Shown: one piece after another, positions 24,301 to 36,021 of the stretch
Layout of the letters: every line of letters begins with the position of its first letter
Position numbering within the stretch: position 1 is the stretch's first letter
Source: Solanum dulcamara
Lineage: Eukaryota; Streptophyta; Magnoliopsida; Solanales; Solanaceae
NCBI RefSeq assembly: GCF_947179165.1
Contig: NC_077244.1
Coordinates: 69,176,144 to 69,240,143 of the forward strand
Direction of reading: 5' to 3'
DNA length: 64,000 nucleotides
Position numbers and translations under genes: made by a program
Notes under the pieces: model-generated
What the model was told of the DNA's origin: nothing
The model's input: only the letters and a program-made list of their open reading frames with translations
Databases searched by the model: none

Positions 24301-27300
24301 ATTTGAATGTATTTATATAGTTGGTTTCGTTTTCATTTTATTTTTTTTGGTTATTTTTTGCTCAAAACCAAAATCAAATTATGTCGGTTTTTAAAATTAG
24401 AAAGCAAACCCAAAAATGTTGGTTTTTCTTCGATTTGGTTAGATTTTTCAATTTTTCGTGAACACCCCTAGTTATGGGACATAGTAAAAAGTGTGAATGT
24501 TTAGTTCGACATTAGATTGCCAGCTTTTTAGCAAAATGAAGAAGGGGGGGGGGGGGGCGTGTGTATTCTTGTGTTGGGCGTGCGTACAGGAGGAAAGGTT
24601 GTAATATCTGGTTACTTCAGTAGAACAAAAATGTCAGCTCTTAGGTTTAGTGAAATTTGAAGATGCCTGGCTTTTGTCCTTGTTATTTCTCAGTGTTTGG
24701 AGTTTCTAAACACGAATGGCATGATTTTCTAGTAATAACGAGCCTTTTGCGACTGTTGCCTTTTCCCAGAAAACTAGTGATCCTCTTGTAAGAGAAACTA
24801 CTAGAAAATGCTGGGTAGCATCCCATGAGTCGAAGTTAGGTACTTACGTATATTCAATAGAATAATAATGTGAAAATACTATATGATCAAACTGTGTTTA
24901 TTGTATCTAATATAAAGTGAGGATCTTCTTTCATGTATCTCCAGCTGTTCCCTTGCCTGAATATGCTTAGTTACTTAAAATTGTCACACAGTGGTGATAA
25001 TGGAGATCTTTTTGTTTCTGATAGATTATAGATCGTTTGAATGACAAATTTTTGCTTTTTATAATTCACAACATTGACTTCAAACATCAATCTGCATTTC
25101 ACCTTCTTGTATGTTAGTGGGTCAAAAGCTGTTGATATCCTTGAGGCATATGAAGGAACTCTTGAAGATGATTATCCTCCAGAAAATGAACGTTGTGAAC
25201 ATGGGGAGATGATTCTATACAAGGTAACAGGGAATATTTATGCATGCTTCAGAGTATTTTATTTATCTGTTTTTAAATTTTCATTGATTTGTGAAGTGTG
25301 TTCGGTGAGTGCAGTGACACTTGTACATATACTGGTACCATTCTGCTGCCTGATACCCATTTAGGTTTTTGTACTTGGAGGGTTGAAATCTCTAGTAATA
25401 CTCATTTATTTTTATTTCATTATTGCCTAAATGAACTGGAATCTTTTTGGAGATGCTGCTTTCCAGGGCCCTACTGTCAGCACGCTGAAGTTTTTTCTTG
25501 CAACAAGCCCATCTGATTCTTTTTATTTGGCACATTGTAGTGCTAGTTTAGCAACACAGAAAGCATGACTCTGCGATACATAGTTGATAATTATAAACTG
25601 ACTCTGGAAAGTGGTTGTTCTTTTTTTCTAATGTAGCTCTGCTCTGCTCCTGGAATTTGTTTTGGATGAAAGCTTCTATGGGTAGCTATGAATTTAAACA
25701 TGCAAAATGATTTAGTTGCTTAACCGCCCACACAGACCTAATTTTCTAATATCTTCCTGATTTGAAGCATCCTGCTCGAGTATATAAGTGATTAGAATGG
25801 GTGTTTGAACTAGTTGCCATCAGGTTATGCCTGTTTGGATGAGGCTTCAGTGGCCTTGTCTCAAATAAAATTCAATTTTCTTTTCAACTCTTCAATATGT
25901 GAAACAAATTGCTTCTTCATGTGGTGATTTATACAACTAGCCAGTGAGCCCGATGAAGAATTCTGTTTTTGGAGCATTTTGTTATCAATGCCTTGAAAAT
26001 TATATTATTTTTATTCTGAAAACTTTAATTTCACCTGGTTATAAACTCTTTCAGGTCTCTCTGTTAGAGGAATGTGGTTTTCTTGAGAGGGCCCTTGAAG
26101 AGTTGCACAAGAAAGAGTCTAAGATTGTAAGTTCATATAATGCAATCCTATGGAAATTTGTTTGAATTTACTCTGGATGTTGACTTTATTATGCCACTAT
26201 AGTTTGACAAATTGGGCTACAAGGAGCAAGAGGTTTCACTTCTTTTGAAGCTTCACCGCTTTGAAGAAGGTGAAAGATTGTTCAGAGTGCTTCTCTCAAT
26301 GAATCCCGACAATTACAGGTGCACTATTATCTCAGTTCGTTTGTCAAAAATTACTGAGATGTTTTGATGATGCCTTTATATAATAAAGATCATTTTTACA
26401 GTTAAATTTTTATTTTCTATATGTGCATATCTATCTCTTATATGATACTAGGATTAAGTTGTTCCTTGGTAATTCCTTCACAAAAAAACAAAGATTGTTC
26501 CTTGGTAATTCCTTCTCAACAAAAAGAACAAAGATTGTTCCTTGGTAATTCCTTCTCAATAAAAAAGATTGTTCCTTGGTAATTCCTCCAGAAAAAAAAG
26601 ATCAACAACAACGTACCCAGGGCAATTCCACAAGTGGGGTTCAAGGAAGGTCGTGTGTACGTATACCTTACCCCTACCTTGGGAGGTAGTAAAAGAAAAA
26701 GATCATTCCTTGGTAATACATCAATAATCATTGTGGTGCTCTTGCCGGACTCCGGTAAATTTTGATGAGTAGAAGATGCAAATTTTAAAAAATTAGTTTT
26801 CTGTTGTTTGTAGAAAGATCCTCGAGTTGAAAGGGTTGAGGTTGATTGGGACCAAGATAGAATACTTGAAGTGCAACCACAAGAGAGAAAATTTCAAGTA
26901 TCTTGGGTTTATTATCCAAGAAAATGAGGAGATCAACGAGGAGATCACTCACTGTATTGGTGTAGGGGGATGAAGTGGAGACTTGCGTCCGAGTCTTGTG
27001 TGATAAGAAGGTGCTACCAAAATTTAAGGGCAAGTTCTACAGAGTAATGGTTAGACCAACTATGTTATATGGGACAGAGTCTGGGCTAGTAAAAAACTCT
27101 CACATTCAGGATTAGAAGTTGAAATTTGCGGAAATGAGGATGTTGCGATGGGTGTGTGGGCATACTAGAAGAGATAAGATTAGGAATGAGGATATTCACG
27201 ACTGGGTGGGAATGACTTTAGTGGAGGACAAGATGCGGGAAACCAGGTTGAAATGGTTCGGGCATGTGAAGAAGAGAGGTACGAATGCCCTAGTGCGGAG

Positions 27301-30300
27301 GTGTGAGAGACTGACTATAGATGATTTCAGGAGAGGTAAGAGGTAGACCGAAGTATATTTGGAGCTCATGGAAAGTGGATAAATCCATCAAGAAAATCTG
27401 ATAAATGGTACCAGCATGTATATATTGGTGCCTTTAACAGAGCAACGTACGTAAAACAGAAGGAAAAGAAGCTAATTTTGCATTCCTTTCTTTTCCTTCC
27501 CTTCCTTCCTGAACCCTTAGAATCCAGCACTATGCTTATTTAATTCTACTTTCTAATGCCCTTACTTCTGCCCTTTGTCTGTTTGCTTAATCACATGCAT
27601 GTTCCTTTCTTGTCGTCATGTCCTTTCTCTTAAGTTTTAACTGTGAATGGAGATGCTGGCTAGTTTTTTTTCAAAGCTGAAGTACTAACTATACATGTAA
27701 TATGAACTTTCTCTAACTTTCAGATACTACGAGGGGTTACAAAAATGTCTGGGACTATATTCTGAAAACGGAGAGTATTGTTCTGATGAAATTGATAGGC
27801 TCGAAGCTTTGTACAAGTCACTTGCTCAGCAATATAATAGATCATCTGCTGTAAAGGTAATGTGTGCTTTTATCTGCCTACTATCAGAATAATAGCTGTC
27901 TAGCTCTGTCCAATAATGTTTGAGACTCTGCACTTTCGATGCTGCACCCGTGTCGGATTCTCCAAAAATACACTACTTTTTGGAGAATCTGCCACGCGCC
28001 GGTTGACATTTTTGAAGAGTCCAAGCAACACAGGTTTGAATTGATCCCGTTGCCTATCATTGTTGGGCAGTGGCTCTCTTTCTTACCCATATCCTGTCGA
28101 TTTGTTTTCAGGAAATTCAATAATTATCTGGCTTTAGCGAAGTACTGTAATTTTAGATGGCTGATTTAGTTACCTTGCGTTGTTGTCTTTCTGGACCTTA
28201 TTATGGTTTAAGTATAAGCTATAATCTCTCTTGATAAAGTACCGTAAATTTTTAAAAATGTATAATGGTTTTTTGATTGTGCTTAATGTTTTTTTAAAGT
28301 GTCAGTATTAAGATACTGTTACACAGTACTACTAAAATCTCTTTTAAAAATTTTCAGTACCCAAAAATCAATTGCTCCTCATGTTATTGATTAACTTGTA
28401 GTAGTTTGAAGATGCTATAGTGACTATAATTTTATAGTAACAAATTTGGAGAGCGGACTTCTTTAATTTGTATTGGAGAAGTGCAGCACAACCACATTAC
28501 GTGATATGCATATTTCATTGTTTCTAGCCCAAGAAATTTATAAAAGAGAAGACGATGAAAAGAAAAAAAGGAACTCAAAGCAGAGTAATGGGTCGGGGAT
28601 GAGTTATACAAGTGGGTTTTTAAAGAAATTGGGAGTGAATCATTCGATTTTGAGCTTGTCAAGTGTCTTTCCGTCAAGATTGAGGGCAAATTTGTGCTTA
28701 AGTATAATGAGGGGTATATTTGGACCGAAAGTATTATGAGAGGGGTATATTTGGACCGAAAGTATAACGAAGATTATATTTAAACCATTTCGGATAGTAC
28801 AAGGGTGTATCTGACCCTTTTCCGTTTTTTAAATGGTAAACGTACAAGCTATCTTCAATGACTTGAAGTGTAAACATTTATTACCTTTTGCTATTTTGCA
28901 GAAATATGATAAAGTATCGAGAGTTAACTTTCTTTTCTCGTCCCTTTCAGAGAATCCCACTTGATTTTCTCCGAGATGGCAAGTTTTGGGCAACAGCCGA
29001 GAACTATATTCGACCTCTTCTAACAAAAGTATTTATATGTCAACACCCTTTCTGGTTTTCTTGGTCTTTTGAGCTAAAGCTGACATGTTTCATGGTGATG
29101 AATATCTAGGGTGTTCCTTCTTTGTTTTCTGCTCTTTATCCACTATACAGTCACCCTGGCAAGGTTAGCTCAAATGTTCCTTCATGTATCATAGCAGATT
29201 GCATGGGTTTATTATGTTCCTGTATATTTATGGAGTTTGTAATTATTTGCATGTGTGTTACAGGCCAATATTCTAGGGGAATTGGTTCTAAGGTTGGAGG
29301 AGTCAATTAAGACTACTGGTGGATATCCTGAGAGGTTAGTGTAGTCTGTATACTTTTGATTCATGATACACTTATTGCGTCACTTTCACGATTAGGCTTA
29401 ACAAACCGCTGGCCAAACTTTAACAAACCTTTGCCGTGAGCTGATTTATTATTTATTTTTCGCCCTTTATCATGTTGGATCAGTAAGAAGATCTCATTTG
29501 CTTTTCTTGTTGCACTACCTTGACCTTCTTGAGACCACTTCAGATTTCGACATTTACTAGTCTTAGGTTTCCATTACCAGGTACATTCAGGTTACCTTCT
29601 TATTTTTAAAGAGCTTCTGTAAGAAATAAATTTGTATTTTACTAGTTTGAGGATGAGATTTATATTTATGTTTCCATATATGCAGTCATATGTGTGTTAT
29701 TTCGTTTCTTTTAAACTTCAATCACCATACTCAGAGGATTCTAATGATAAAGTTGTTTGTTTCATTATAGAGGTTCCACATCAGAACAATGTAATTCATG
29801 TAGTCAAAGATTATCTATATACTTTGTTCTCAAAAGCAATTATAAAAGTCCCGCAGCAAAGCTGATTTCTTAATTTTAACCAGATGATGCCCGTCTGTTT
29901 ATCAATGCAACTTCAAGAAGGGAATTTTAAGGAGCTACTATTTGTCCTTTTCACGCGTGATTATTTTGACTTTTAATCCTGTATCATACTCTCAATCTTT
30001 ACTAGCAATCAACCTAGGTGCTCTTGGATTCCATTGAGATATAAGCTTAAGGGTATTGATGTTTTATAATTTGTATGAGGTGTAATCTGTGCCTACCTTG
30101 ATGCTATGATTTCTGCGGGTTTTGATTCAGTTTTTTTTCCTTTCTTCTAAATTTTGATGTTCGAATATACACTTCTACATGTAACATTATGCTTCATGCT
30201 GCAGCGAGGGAAAAGAACCCCCTTCAACACTTATGTGGATTTTGTTCTATTTGGCTCAGGTTTGCTTACATGTCTTCGATAAATATTCAGGGCTTTCATG

Positions 30301-33300
30301 CCCTTTTCTTTATTTCCTTTCACCTTCCTTATTGCTGAAAAACTTTCTTGCTGCAGCATTATGACAGATGTGGACAATATGACATTGCTCTTGTAAAAAT
30401 TGATGAGGCAATAGAACATACTCCTACAGTAATAGATTTGTACTCTGTCAAGGTATATTTGCTCACCTATCCATATCAGAATATTTGCGAATCTTTCATT
30501 ATTTGTTTTTTTGCCTTTACCATTTGTTTGTGGACTTTGACATTTGGTAATATCGCTGTTGGTTCTTAAGTTACTTTTCTGAAATATGTTTCTTGTGAAA
30601 CTGTACTTCCATCTTTCAAAGGTGATGAAGCATAAAGGCTGCTATCGGAGCTTGTCAAAATAAATTATCTGTAATTTGCATCATAAATTTTGTGTTTTTG
30701 TTTAATGGGTCCGCACAGAGAATGGAATGTAGAGGATCTTTTACCAGGGCCCAACTACTTGGGGATTGAGGTGTAGTTGAGGGATTGATTTTTATTTTAA
30801 CTATAAAATCTGCTTCTTGTTTTCACCACCTATGTCAAACAAACAATATAAGACTTTCTAAAATTACATGTTTTCCGATGTCTGTATATTGATTAATTAT
30901 CATTTTGCATGTGTTTTCTTATTGTCCATCTTCTTTGGTTGTCCAACTTCAGCAGCATAAGTACTATATTGATCAAAATCCATTTGATCTTGTACCTGCT
31001 CATTTGACATGACATCTTAAGACAAATTCACTCACTATCCATTGCTAGTTTATCAAGGAATTTTCTACTCTTTTCATGCCTCAAATTTTATGATCTTATT
31101 TCTAGAGACTTGAATCTTGGTCCCTGAATGAACTTGACATATGTTGGTCTAATCATAACTTTTGTAATGTATGTAACTTGTCTTTGGTTCTCTCCAACAC
31201 AGAGCCGCATATTAAAGCATAGTGGTGACTTGACAGCTGCTGCTTCATTGGCCGATGAAGCCAGGTGTATGGATCTTGCAGATCGCTATGTTAACAGTGA
31301 ATGTGTTAAGCGTATGCTTCAGGCTGATCAGGTACAAAGCTGTCCGTTTTCTTTGATCATTAATAATATCTTAAACCTTTGCTGGTAATTTTTAATACCT
31401 ATGAATTATCCTACTTTTGTCTTTTGATTTTTTTTTATGGCTTACGCCGCACATCTTTTTGAAGGTGGCTTTAGCTGAAAAGATGGCTTTATTATTCACA
31501 AAAGAAGGGGATCAACTGAACAACCTTTACGATATGCAGTGCATGTGGTAAGTCTCTTCACCGAACTTGACCATTATCTACTTGGTTTTGGGATCGTTTT
31601 AGTGCAATTTTTGATGATTTGGAAAGGTATGAACTGGCATCTGGGGAAAGTTATCTGCGCCAAGGCGAGCTTGGGCGGGCCTTAAAGAAATTTCTGGCTG
31701 TGGAAAAACATTATGCAGATATCACGGAGGACCAATTTGATTTTCACTCTTATTGCCTAAGGAAAATGACACTACGCACCTATGTTGAAATGCTGAAATT
31801 TCAAGATCGGCTCCATTCACATGCTTATTTTCGCAAAGCAGCAAGTGGTGCTATCAGGTATTTATTTTGACTTTCTAAAAGGATTAAAATGCTTGGGATC
31901 TTCAGGAACCTTGGATTCTATTCTTTTCTGCTGTTATTAACCTTTGCTAATTTGTTTGCTATTCTCTGTCGAAACCTATGAAGTATTATCTAGGAAAGAC
32001 ATTTGCTAATCTGATAACTGGAGAAATTCTGCTTAATATCCATGTTTTGTCCTAGGTTGTCGGCTAGGTTAACGAATGTTTCTGTGACTGAATATTTTTA
32101 TGTTTCCTGGGCATTCTTTTGCTTGTAAATCAGATGCTACTTGAGGCTGTATGATTTTCCTCCAAAGTCAGCAGCTGAAGAAGATGACGAGATGTCTAAG
32201 TTGCCTCCCTCTCAAAAAAAGAAATTAAGGCAAAAACTGAGGAAAGCTGAGGCCCGAGCTAAGAAAGTACTTGAAGTAGTTTCTGTATTGCTTTTGAAAA
32301 ATTAACTTAGCGTGAAGTAACTTAGTCTTTTGCGTGCTCTTAGGATGCAGAAGTTAAAAATGAGGAACCAAGTTCCACTAGTGTTGCAAAATCAGGGAAG
32401 CGCCAGGTGAAGCCTGTAGATCCTGATCCGTACGGTGAAAAGTTGGTTCAGGTATTATTTTGTCTGTCGTTCTGTCACACCTTGTAGGTATGGTGAATTT
32501 GGACTTCATAATCTCCTGTATGATATATGCACAATTTGGCTACAAGAAGTAGTAATGTATGACCCTTGTGATGCTCAAGGACACTGGAATTGATTTTATA
32601 TCGAGTCTAGTGTGCCGAGGGATATCTCCATTACCGTTTGAATTTGTACTTCCGATGGAAATTTAGTTAATGAAACTGAGTGGTCAACATCTTATATCTG
32701 TGAGGTCATGTCAAACATTTGGGGAGTCTATTCCAAAAATAAAAGTGTGTCCAATAAAATGGGAGAAAAGGAACTTTATTATTTTGTGGCCATTCCAGAT
32801 TTTGCGTATTTTGATTGAATGAAATCTTCTCAATTGAGAAAACTTCAGATTGAAGATCCTCTGGCCGAGGCTACAAAGTACCTGAAGCTGCTACTTAAGC
32901 ACTCGTCTGATTGCTTGGAGACACATTTACTGTCCTTTGAAGTAAACATGAGGAAACAGAAAATTTTGCTTGCCTTGCATGTAAGTTCCTTCATAATTCA
33001 ACAGTTAGAAAACTGTCTTCCTTTCTGATCAATTTTTTGTCCATTTATATATCATTTTTGTATGGTGTTTCTATGTTTGGTGCTGATTCCAGTGCATTTT
33101 ATTCAACAACAACAACAACAACAAACCCAGTATAGTCCCACCATGTGGGGTCTGGGGAGGGTAAGTGTCCTTAAAAGGTAGGGCGGCTGTTTCCGAAAGA
33201 CCCTCGGCTTAAGAGAGAAGAACAAGGGAGGAGAAACAAGGAAAACAAGACATAGGTCAGTAGAGCTAGACATATAGCAAACAATATAAAAATATGAATA

Positions 33301-36021
33301 ATGAGAGCGATAAAGTTAGGGTCGGAAAGATCGGGGATAAAGGAGCATTAACTACTATAGATAAAATAGGATACCCAAAGTGTACTGGGCCAACTAATAT
33401 AAGCAGCAATCCCATGCAAAATCATATGTTAATAAACAAATGAGCGCGACTACGACTACTATGGAGAACAGATAGGCCCCTAGCCCACTATCTTAGTCTG
33501 AGTCCTCCATAGCCTCCATAAACAAGTGCATTTTATTCAATTGCTTGAATTACCATCCTTTTCTTTTTTCTGTTTTAATTATCTGTCTTATGATGTATCC
33601 TAATCAAAGTTTTTTTTTTCTGTCTCCTTACAAAAGATAGTTTCCTTTTCCTTCTGTATGACCATTGATAAACATTCTCTTTGATCTTTATCTTTCCAGG
33701 CTGTAAAGCATCTACTGAGGTTGGATGCAGAAAATGCAAAATCTCATCTCTGCTTGGTATATTTATCTTGTTTCATGACTTTTGAATAATTTATTTTTTT
33801 GCAGTAGTGTAAATTATTCTTGTTTGCCTTGTCAACTGTTTCTTTTCACGGGGTTCAAATTCTTGCTGAACTCTATGTAACTCTGAGGACTACACCTCTT
33901 TCTTGATATAGAATGTGATCTCTTGCAGATAAAATTCTTTCATAAAATAGGAGGGTTGCCGTCACCAGTAACCGAAAGCGAAAAACTTGTGTGGCGTGTC
34001 TTAGAAGTCGAGCGACCTACCTTTAGGTTCCCTTATATCATCCACTTTCCATCTATCTTTAATGTTTTAGATATTAATCTATTACACAGTGATTTATCCT
34101 TGTTATTAGACTAAGTTACCTATTTATGTCTGTTGGCAATTTCAGTCAGTTGCACGAGAAATCTCTAATTGAGGCAAACAATGTTTTCCTTGAAAAGCAT
34201 AAAGGTCCATTTTCAACTGTCATTTTAATGGATTTGTCATATTTGGTCCAAGTTCTTGTTCCTAAGAAAAGTATGATTTCTTTGTTGTTGTATGTGTGCA
34301 GAATCATTGATGCACAGGGCTGCAGTGGCTGAGTTGATGTATGTCCTGGAACCAACCAGGAAGGCTGTGGCTGTCAAGTTAATTGAAGACTGGGTTAATG
34401 ATCTTGTTTCTATGTAAGGACTTATATTAATGAATCAATTAGCAGTCTAGCAGATTGCTAATAGTGTCTCTCTATATATGTTATCAAAACTTTTAAGGGT
34501 TCTGTTTTAACTTTTCTCCAAAGTAGAGATGGAGTTCAAGGAGCTGTTCGGACATGGAAATTGAAAGACTGCATTTCACTTCACAAACTCCTGGAGAAAA
34601 CCTTGAATGACCATGATGCTGCATTGAGTAAGTGCTTTGCTCTTTGCCATCTCATGCTATTCTGATTCTTGATATCAATATATCATGCATGCTATTCTTA
34701 TCCTGTTAGAAGATGAGAAAAGTAAAGGTCATATTTCTGCAATCTGAATAGGGTTAAACTAAATTAGTCACTCATTTTGTTTCAGTTTGTGACCTATTAC
34801 TTTGTGGCTTAAATAAAGCTATACACTCCCATGTCGAACTGCTAAATTATAGAAATTGAGTGTTTTTGTTCTGTTCCTGTTCTTTAATTTTTTTCCAGAG
34901 GTGTTTCCTTTTTTGCTCTGTTCCTATTCACCTATTACCTTCCTCTGTCAGATGGGATATGCACTGTAGACGTGATAGAAATTTAGCACTTAACTGGTCA
35001 TATTCATATTTCTCGAAAACTGAAGTTTTCAGTTCAGTTGTTTTTTTTCGGTTTAAACTGAATTGTGTGCACCCCTACTCCATTTTGTCTCCTTGAAGTT
35101 GACATCCAAATTGGAATAAATTTCTGAAGGTTTTTAAAAGGTGCAGTGCATCTTATTCGAGGAAGTTGATGATGTTCTCTTCCTCTGATTTGTTGAATTC
35201 CCTCTGATTGGATTTGTCTGGCCCGTTTTGTGAACATGTTTCTTTTTTTCATTTTCTGCATTTTGCTATTATATTGAACACTTATATATCCAACGAACTG
35301 TTTATCTTGTAATGTCAGTCTCCTTGCTAGTCCGGTGAGGCCATCTGGGATGGCAGCACTGATCAATCACCCAAGGTGGTTCATTTCAAATATATACATC
35401 TTGGAATGTAAAATTGTCTGTGCAAGTCTTTACTCTTATTGAGTTTAGGTTATTTATAGGTAAAAATAGGGAGATACCCCATTCCTATTAAGTGTGACAC
35501 CTACAGGAAATGACTTTAGGTGTAGTCGCAACTTTTTCAAGCCTTTTTTCTACACTCTGTTGTATGAAGTTAAGTGCTTGCTTATTACTTTAAAAGAAAA
35601 GATTAAGCTGAATGCATGCTTATACTTGTCTTTGTCAGCTTAGTCTTCTAGTAGTAGTATGTCCCATTGTTACTTTATGCCTTCAGTTATGTTACTTACG
35701 CATGTGCTGGCAATTTTTGGCAAAATTGAGACAGAAAATCCCTAACCGTCTTTGACAAACAATTATTCTTGATAATTCTCTGGAGAGTGATGTGTTTGGC
35801 ACGCTTGTGTAGGATGGAAAGCGCGCTGCGCCGAATACTTCCCGTTCTCAACTTATTTTGAAGGTACTCGTAGCTCAGTTGCTACAAATTCAGCTTACCA
35901 TCAGACACAGAAAACCCCTGAAAATGGAGTTGTCAACTTGAATACTGGTGAAAATTCTGCTCTGCTGTCATCAAATGGGAGATTAGATAAGCTGGACACG
36001 CTGAAGGATCTACATATCTAA
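17648..36021 (+). CDS. NAA15: NAA15: N-alpha-acetyltransferase A auxiliary (ribosome-anchor) subunit
   Basis: NAA15 wraps around the catalytic subunit NAA10 and docks NatA at the ribosome for co-translational N-terminal acetylation. Twenty-six phase-consistent GT-AG exons can be joined: 17648-17698, 20415-20493, 21793-21875, 22000-22149, 23118-23233, 25118-25223, 26055-26126, 26203-26318, 27724-27856, 28951-29028, 29110-29163, 29264-29334, 30205-30259, 30357-30452, 31203-31331, 31465-31547, 31627-31857, 32134-32266, 32344-32451, 32849-32980, 33700-33756, 33929-34026, 34146-34204, 34302-34413, 34527-34627, 35813-36021. The product has 903 codons, like plant homologues of about 900. Start [17 protein letters not shown] is typical. 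TPR-like helical repeats fill the chain ([18 protein letters not shown] in exon 4; [16 protein letters not shown] in exon 14). A Lys-rich helix ([18 protein letters not shown], exon 18) precedes the C-terminal helical part. Introns carry several SINEs, a LINE, a hAT MITE and a minisatellite; all coding exons stay clean. Confidence 0.97.
18580..18850 (+). pseudogene. Frameshifted remnant of RTE-like reverse transcriptase C-terminus
   Basis: Conceptual translation gives [12 protein letters not shown], which matches the RLRWFGH motif region of RTE C-termini. In another frame it continues with [11 protein letters not shown] and [13 protein letters not shown] words. Several frameshifts and a stop are needed, so this is an old relic in NAA15 intron 1. 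Confidence 0.5.
18945..19144 (+). mobile_element. tRNA-derived SINE (second family) in NAA15 intron 1
   Basis: It has an A-box-like TTAGTGGTCAATGAAGTGAG and a B-box GGTTCAAATCTC. The typical body follows (CAGAGACAAAAACACTGGGTG, CGTGGAATTAGTCAAGGTGC, AAGCTGGCCTGGACACCACG), then a short A-rich tail. The family is frequent in Solanaceae by recall. No clear target duplication was found. A partial copy on the other strand lies at about 42541-42640. Confidence 0.8.
19670..20235 (+). repeat. Diverged tandem duplication of about 300 bp in NAA15 intron 1
   Basis: Unit 1 (about 19670-19965) and unit 2 (about 19976-20235) share the same ordered blocks: AAATGCAAATTGTAT, TAGACAGGAAC/TAGATAGGAAC, TTTCATAGCACAAGC, AGTGCTACTTTTGAT, GATGCTTT.TCTC. 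The differences point to an old duplication. It has no coding content. Confidence 0.75.
20820..20895 (+). repeat. Short tandem duplication in NAA15 intron 2
   Basis: TCCTCTTATTCTACTTGCCT followed by GATGATATCAAGGT appears twice, 38 bp apart, with a single substitution (CTCGAT versus CTGGAT). Confidence 0.85.
21317..21355. repeat. (AT)n microsatellite
   Basis: About 19 uninterrupted AT dinucleotides in NAA15 intron 2; likely polymorphic. Confidence 0.95.
22290..22479 (-). mobile_element. tRNA-derived SINE with 12-bp target duplication in NAA15 intron 4
   Basis: On the minus strand it reads GGAGCCTTGGAGTAACTGG, then GGTCACGGGTTCAAGCC (B box), AGCCTCTGGCAGAAATGC and GTGCACCGGGCTGCCC with a T tail. 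It is flanked by CAATCATGTCTC at 22278-22289 and 22480-22491. It is the full-length relative of the truncated SINE at 614-807. Confidence 0.92.
23510..24470. mobile_element. hAT-type MITE, second copy, carrying a nested SINE
   Basis: The ends TAGGGATGCTC and GTGAACACCCCTA are inverted. The 8-bp flank GTTATGGG is identical on both sides (23502-23509 and 24471-24478). Subterminal TTCGGTTTGGGTCGG and AAACCAAACCAATT blocks match the 16184-17024 element. A SINE (about 23709-23921) was inserted later inside it. Located in NAA15 intron 5. Confidence 0.9.
23709..23921 (+). mobile_element. Au-like SINE nested in the hAT MITE
   Basis: It contains GTTCGAAACTCCTTGTCAGC, the block GAGCTCGTCGCACCGGACTT, GTGTGGTTTGCGAGCTATTG and GTGCGCACCCGAAGGGTAG, and ends TTTCCCTTGTCATAAAAAAA. 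This order is that of the widespread plant Au SINE as I recall it. It looks nearly full length. Confidence 0.8.
24541..24560. repeat. Poly-G run in NAA15 intron 5
   Basis: A run of about fifteen G residues in an AT-rich intron, followed by CGTGTGTATTC. Such runs are prone to sequencing error and can form quadruplexes. Confidence 0.85.
26461..26720 (+). repeat. Minisatellite of TTGTTCCTTGGTAATTCC units with an embedded LINE tail
   Basis: The word GATTGTTCCTTGGTAATTCC is repeated four times between about 26458 and 26592, separated by A-rich linkers of 20-30 bp. A fifth, altered copy (GATCATTCCTTGGTAATAC) stands at about 26700. The block 26607-26692 between copies four and five is a minus-strand RTE LINE 3' end (CAACAACGTACCCAGG and onward). 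Located in NAA15 intron 8. Confidence 0.85.
26810..27350 (+). pseudogene. RTE-type reverse transcriptase fragment in NAA15 intron 8
   Basis: The plus-strand translation contains [29 protein letters not shown], then in another frame the run [20 protein letters not shown] and [11 protein letters not shown]. The frame is broken by stops and shifts (for example after ITHCIGVG). It is in the same direction as NAA15 but dead. Confidence 0.8.
27945..28035. repeat. Foldback repeat in NAA15 intron 9
   Basis: GTCGGATTCTCCAAAAA at 27952-27968 is followed by TTTTTGGAGAATCTGCCAC at 27977-27995, forming a near-perfect hairpin of about 17 bp with an 8-base loop. It then continues GACATTTTTGAAGAGTCC. The text resembles a repeat common in Solanaceae genomes, class unknown to me. 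Confidence 0.6.
28706..28770 (+). repeat. Short tandem repeat (GAGGGGTATATTTGGACCG)
   Basis: GAGGGGTATATTTGGACCGA occurs twice about 31 bp apart, with a third decayed copy (GATTATATTTAAACC). It lies in NAA15 intron 9, in an A-rich stretch that looks like the end of an old transposable element. Confidence 0.75.
33091..33550 (-). mobile_element. 5'-truncated RTE-type LINE 3' end with 16-bp target duplication
   Basis: Identical flanks AGTGCATTTTATTCAA at 33091-33106 and 33535-33550 bound a 428-bp insert. On the plus strand the insert opens with CAACAACAACAACAACAAAC and carries GGCTGTTTCCGAAAGACCCT, so the element lies on the minus strand. It contains only non-coding 3' sequence, differs from the two longer copies and probably belongs to another subfamily. 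Located in NAA15 intron 20. Confidence 0.9.

Noticed and set aside
26458..26720. CRISPR-like array
   Set aside because: Units are few, linkers are A-rich slippage products rather than unique spacers, and the host is a plant nuclear intron.
35030..35085. Possible third hAT MITE end (CGGTTTAAACTGAATTG and CACCCCTA)
   Set aside because: Only one end is visible and no 8-bp flank could be paired, so not listed as an element.
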